Shown one piece after another: positions 62,185 through 64,000 of a DNA stretch of 64,000 nt. The stretch lies in the NCBI RefSeq assembly GCF_000759475.1, contig NZ_CP009454.1, forward strand, positions 1,054,001 through 1,118,000, in the 5' to 3' direction. Each line of letters starts with the position of its first letter. The first letter of the stretch is position 1. Both the position numbers and the translations under genes were made by a program. The notes below the pieces were generated by a model. It was not told the origin of the DNA. It was given only the letters and a program-made list of their open reading frames with translations, and did not search any database. Source of the DNA: Pantoea rwandensis. Lineage in GTDB: Bacteria > Pseudomonadota > Gammaproteobacteria > Enterobacterales > Enterobacteriaceae.

Positions 62185-63198
62185 ATGCGAGTTCTGGGTA
62201 TTGAAACGTCCTGCGATGAAACCGGCATCGCGATTTATGACGATGCGTCCGGTCTGTTGGCGAATCAATTATATAGCCAGGTCAAACTGCACGCCGATTA
62301 CGGTGGCGTAGTGCCCGAACTGGCCTCACGTGACCACGTGCGCAAAACCGTTCCGCTGATTCAGGCTGCGCTGAAAGAAGCCGGATTAGCCGCAAAAGAC
62401 ATTGATGCCGTGGCCTATACCGCCGGTCCAGGTTTGGTCGGGGCGCTATTAGTCGGGGCGACTGTCGGCCGTGCATTGGCGTTCGCGTGGAATGTGCCTG
62501 CCGTGCCAGTTCATCATATGGAAGGCCATTTGCTGGCACCGATGCTGGAAGAGAATCCACCGGAGTTTCCGTTTGTGGCACTGCTGGTCTCCGGCGGTCA
62601 CACGCAGTTAATCAGCGTCACTGGCATTGGTGAATACACTTTGCTGGGCGAATCGATTGACGATGCGGCGGGTGAAGCTTTCGATAAAACCGCCAAACTG
62701 CTCGGTCTGGATTATCCAGGCGGGCCGATGCTGTCACGCATGGCGCAGCAGGGCACGCCGGGTCGCTTCAAATTCCCGCGCCCGATGACCGATCGCCCAG
62801 GGCTGGATTTCAGCTTCTCGGGTTTGAAAACCTTCGCCGCTAACACCATTCGTGAACATAACGGCGATGAGCAGGCGCGTGCCGATATCGCTCGTGCGTT
62901 TGAGGATGCAGTGGTGGATACGCTGATGATCAAGTGCAAACGCGCGCTGGAGCAGACCGGCTTTAAACGCCTGGTGATTGCCGGTGGTGTCAGCGCCAAC
63001 CGCACGCTGCGTGAGCGCATGGCCGAGATGATGCAAAAGCGCGGTGGCGAGGTGTTTTACGCGCGTCCGGAGTTCTGCACCGATAACGGTGCGATGATTG
63101 CCTATGCGGGCATGGTGCGGCTGAAAGGCGGTACGCGCGGTGAGTTGGGCGTCAGCGTCCGGCCACGTTGGCCACTGGCAGAATTGCCCGCCATCTAA
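62185..63198 (+). CDS. tsaD: tRNA N6-adenosine threonylcarbamoyltransferase TsaD
   Basis: 337 residues, the E. coli length, from ATG 62185 ([17 protein letters not shown]); the in-frame ATG at 62011 lies before the promoter. The metal-binding HMEGH (about residues 111-115) and VSGGHTQL are present. Catalyses the last step of t6A37 formation with TsaB and TsaE. A TACACT -10 element is at about 62149. Strong terminator downstream. Confidence 0.97.
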   Translation: MRVLGIETSCDETGIAIYDDASGLLANQLYSQVKLHADYGGVVPELASRDHVRKTVPLIQAALKEAGLAAKDIDAVAYTAGPGLVGALLVGATVGRALAFAWNVPAVPVHHMEGHLLAPMLEENPPEFPFVALLVSGGHTQLISVTGIGEYTLLGESIDDAAGEAFDKTAKLLGLDYPGGPMLSRMAQQGTPGRFKFPRPMTDRPGLDFSFSGLKTFAANTIREHNGDEQARADIARAFEDAVVDTLMIKCKRALEQTGFKRLVIAGGVSANRTLRERMAEMMQKRGGEVFYARPEFCTDNGAMIAYAGMVRLKGGTRGELGVSVRPRWPLAELPAI

Positions 63199-63202
63199 AA
63201 CG

Positions 63203-63229
63203 AAAAAACCGGCATCGCGCCGGTTTTTT
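63203..63229. terminator. Bidirectional terminator between tsaD and plsY
   Basis: AAAAAACCGGC pairs with GCCGGTTTTTT around ATCGC; U-runs exist on both strands. Confidence 0.9.
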
Positions 63230-63828
63230 TATTTCTTCTTCTTCCGCTTCCAGATCTTATTTTCCTGGCCGCGCCACAGGCGCTGGATGTTGTCGTGATG
63301 GCGCAACAGAATCAAACAGGAGAGCATCGAAACCGGGAAGGTAAACTGGGGTTTGAACCACCACACGTAAAACGGCGCGATCAGCGCACTGACTATCGCA
63401 CCCAGCGAGGAGTAGCCGCTCAGCAGTACCGTCAGCAGCCAGGTGCCGGTCATCAATCCCGTCAAATCCCAGCCAATCGGCGCAATCGCACCAAACGCCG
63501 TCGCCACGCCTTTACCGCCACGAAAACGGAAGAACACCGGATAGATATGGCCGAGGCAGGCAGCAATCGCGGTCAAGCCGAGATACATCGGCGTGACGTG
63601 CAGCAGATAGGCGATCCATACCGGAATCATCCCTTTTGCCACGTCGAAAATCAGTACCGCAGCCGCAGCGGCTTTGCCACCAATGCGCAACACGTTGGTC
63701 GCGCCTGGGTTGCCGGAGCCAGCGGTACGCGGATCGGGTAAGCGCGCGAGTTTACAAACCAGGATCGCACTGGAAATCGAGCCGCAAAGATACGCGAAAA
63801 TAATCATACCAAGCGCGATAGCACTCAT
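63229..63828 (-). CDS. plsY: Glycerol-3-phosphate acyltransferase PlsY
   Basis: 199 residues (E. coli: 205) from ATG 63828 ([17 protein letters not shown]). Five membrane spans; the motifs [26 protein letters not shown] and FKPQFTFPV are intact. It transfers acyl from acyl-phosphate to glycerol-3-phosphate in the first step of phospholipid synthesis. The longer frame to 63918 runs through the promoter shared with folB. Confidence 0.95.
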   Translation of the reverse strand: MSAIALGMIIFAYLCGSISSAILVCKLARLPDPRTAGSGNPGATNVLRIGGKAAAAAVLIFDVAKGMIPVWIAYLLHVTPMYLGLTAIAACLGHIYPVFFRFRGGKGVATAFGAIAPIGWDLTGLMTGTWLLTVLLSGYSSLGAIVSALIAPFYVWWFKPQFTFPVSMLSCLILLRHHDNIQRLWRGQENKIWKRKKKK

Positions 63829-63935
63829 AGCGTCGTACCGTTCCTTTTGGGTCGTTTTGTTCTCGATAAGCGTGGATAATACGCATAATCCGCCGGAAGT
63901 GGTATCCGGCTTAGCCAAAAACAGAGACTGACATC

Positions 63936-64000
63936 ATGGATATCGTATTTATAGAACAACTCACCGTGTTCACCACCATTGGCGTTTACGACTGGGAACA
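63936..64000 (+). CDS. folB: Dihydroneopterin aldolase FolB, 5' end only
   Basis: The first 21 codons, MDIVFIEQLTVFTTIGVYDWE, match FolB, which makes 6-hydroxymethyl-dihydropterin for folate. The gene runs off the window. The divergent plsY/folB pair is as in E. coli. Confidence 0.93.
   Translation, partial: MDIVFIEQLTVFTTIGVYDWE

Overview
The window is a piece of an Enterobacterales chromosome, most likely Erwiniaceae (Pantoea/Erwinia-like). The evidence is the near-identity by eye of the core genes to Escherichia coli ones (rpsU-dnaG-rpoD, tsaD, plsY, folB, mug, fadH, rlmG, ygjP, ygjR, ddlA, idnDOT), grouped around the same tRNA-Ile(CAU)/rpoD/mug neighbourhood but with a different gene mix. 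The host genes are visibly GC-rich. Three kinds of foreign or unusual DNA interrupt them: an AT-rich island, a complete P2/186-type prophage and an IS4-family element.

Layout. 1-6.3 kb: a truncated ygjR oxidoreductase, a CLC chloride channel with CBS domains, ygjP, rlmG and fadH. 6.4-10 kb: the L-idonate operon idnD-idnO-idnT behind a CRP site. 10-19.2 kb: a YfiH-like protein, an e(P4)-type lipoprotein phosphatase, a beta-carbonic anhydrase/SulP transporter pair, a diguanylate cyclase, ddlA, a Cof-type HAD phosphatase and an MgtC-family protein with a structured leader. 19.2-21.2 kb: an AT-rich island with an unknown membrane protein and a Fic toxin facing a small convergent antitoxin candidate.

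21.2-53.04 kb is a 31.8-kb prophage in the tRNA-Ile(CAU) gene, bounded by 53-bp identical att sequences. Its regulation is 186-like (int, CI, Apl/Cox-like, CII, Fil, and a LexA-controlled DinI/Tum-like unit). Replication is by a P2 gpA-type nickase. The head, lysis and tail genes follow P2 order (Q-P-O-N-M-L-X-lysis-R-S-V-W-J-I-H-tfa-FI-FII-E-E'-T-U-D-ogr). A cos site lies between the cargo region and the portal gene. I see no broken gene, so the prophage may be functional. It carries four cargo sites: a TGT-like protein after dam; a three-gene AT-rich cassette between A and cos, which is the P2 tin/old position; a lone AT-rich membrane protein gene inside the late operon between S and V; and a secreted-protein gene beside attR. 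The three-gene cassette is my best candidate for an undescribed (probably anti-phage) system.

53-64 kb: the intact tRNA, an SDR/TetR divergent pair with repeated operators, mug, a periplasmic binding protein, an IS4-family element inserted exactly in the hairpin of the terminator between that gene and rpoD, the macromolecular-synthesis operon (rpsU-dnaG-rpoD, minus strand), then tsaD, plsY and the start of folB. All family assignments come from reading the sequence and from memory of the families; no database search was run.
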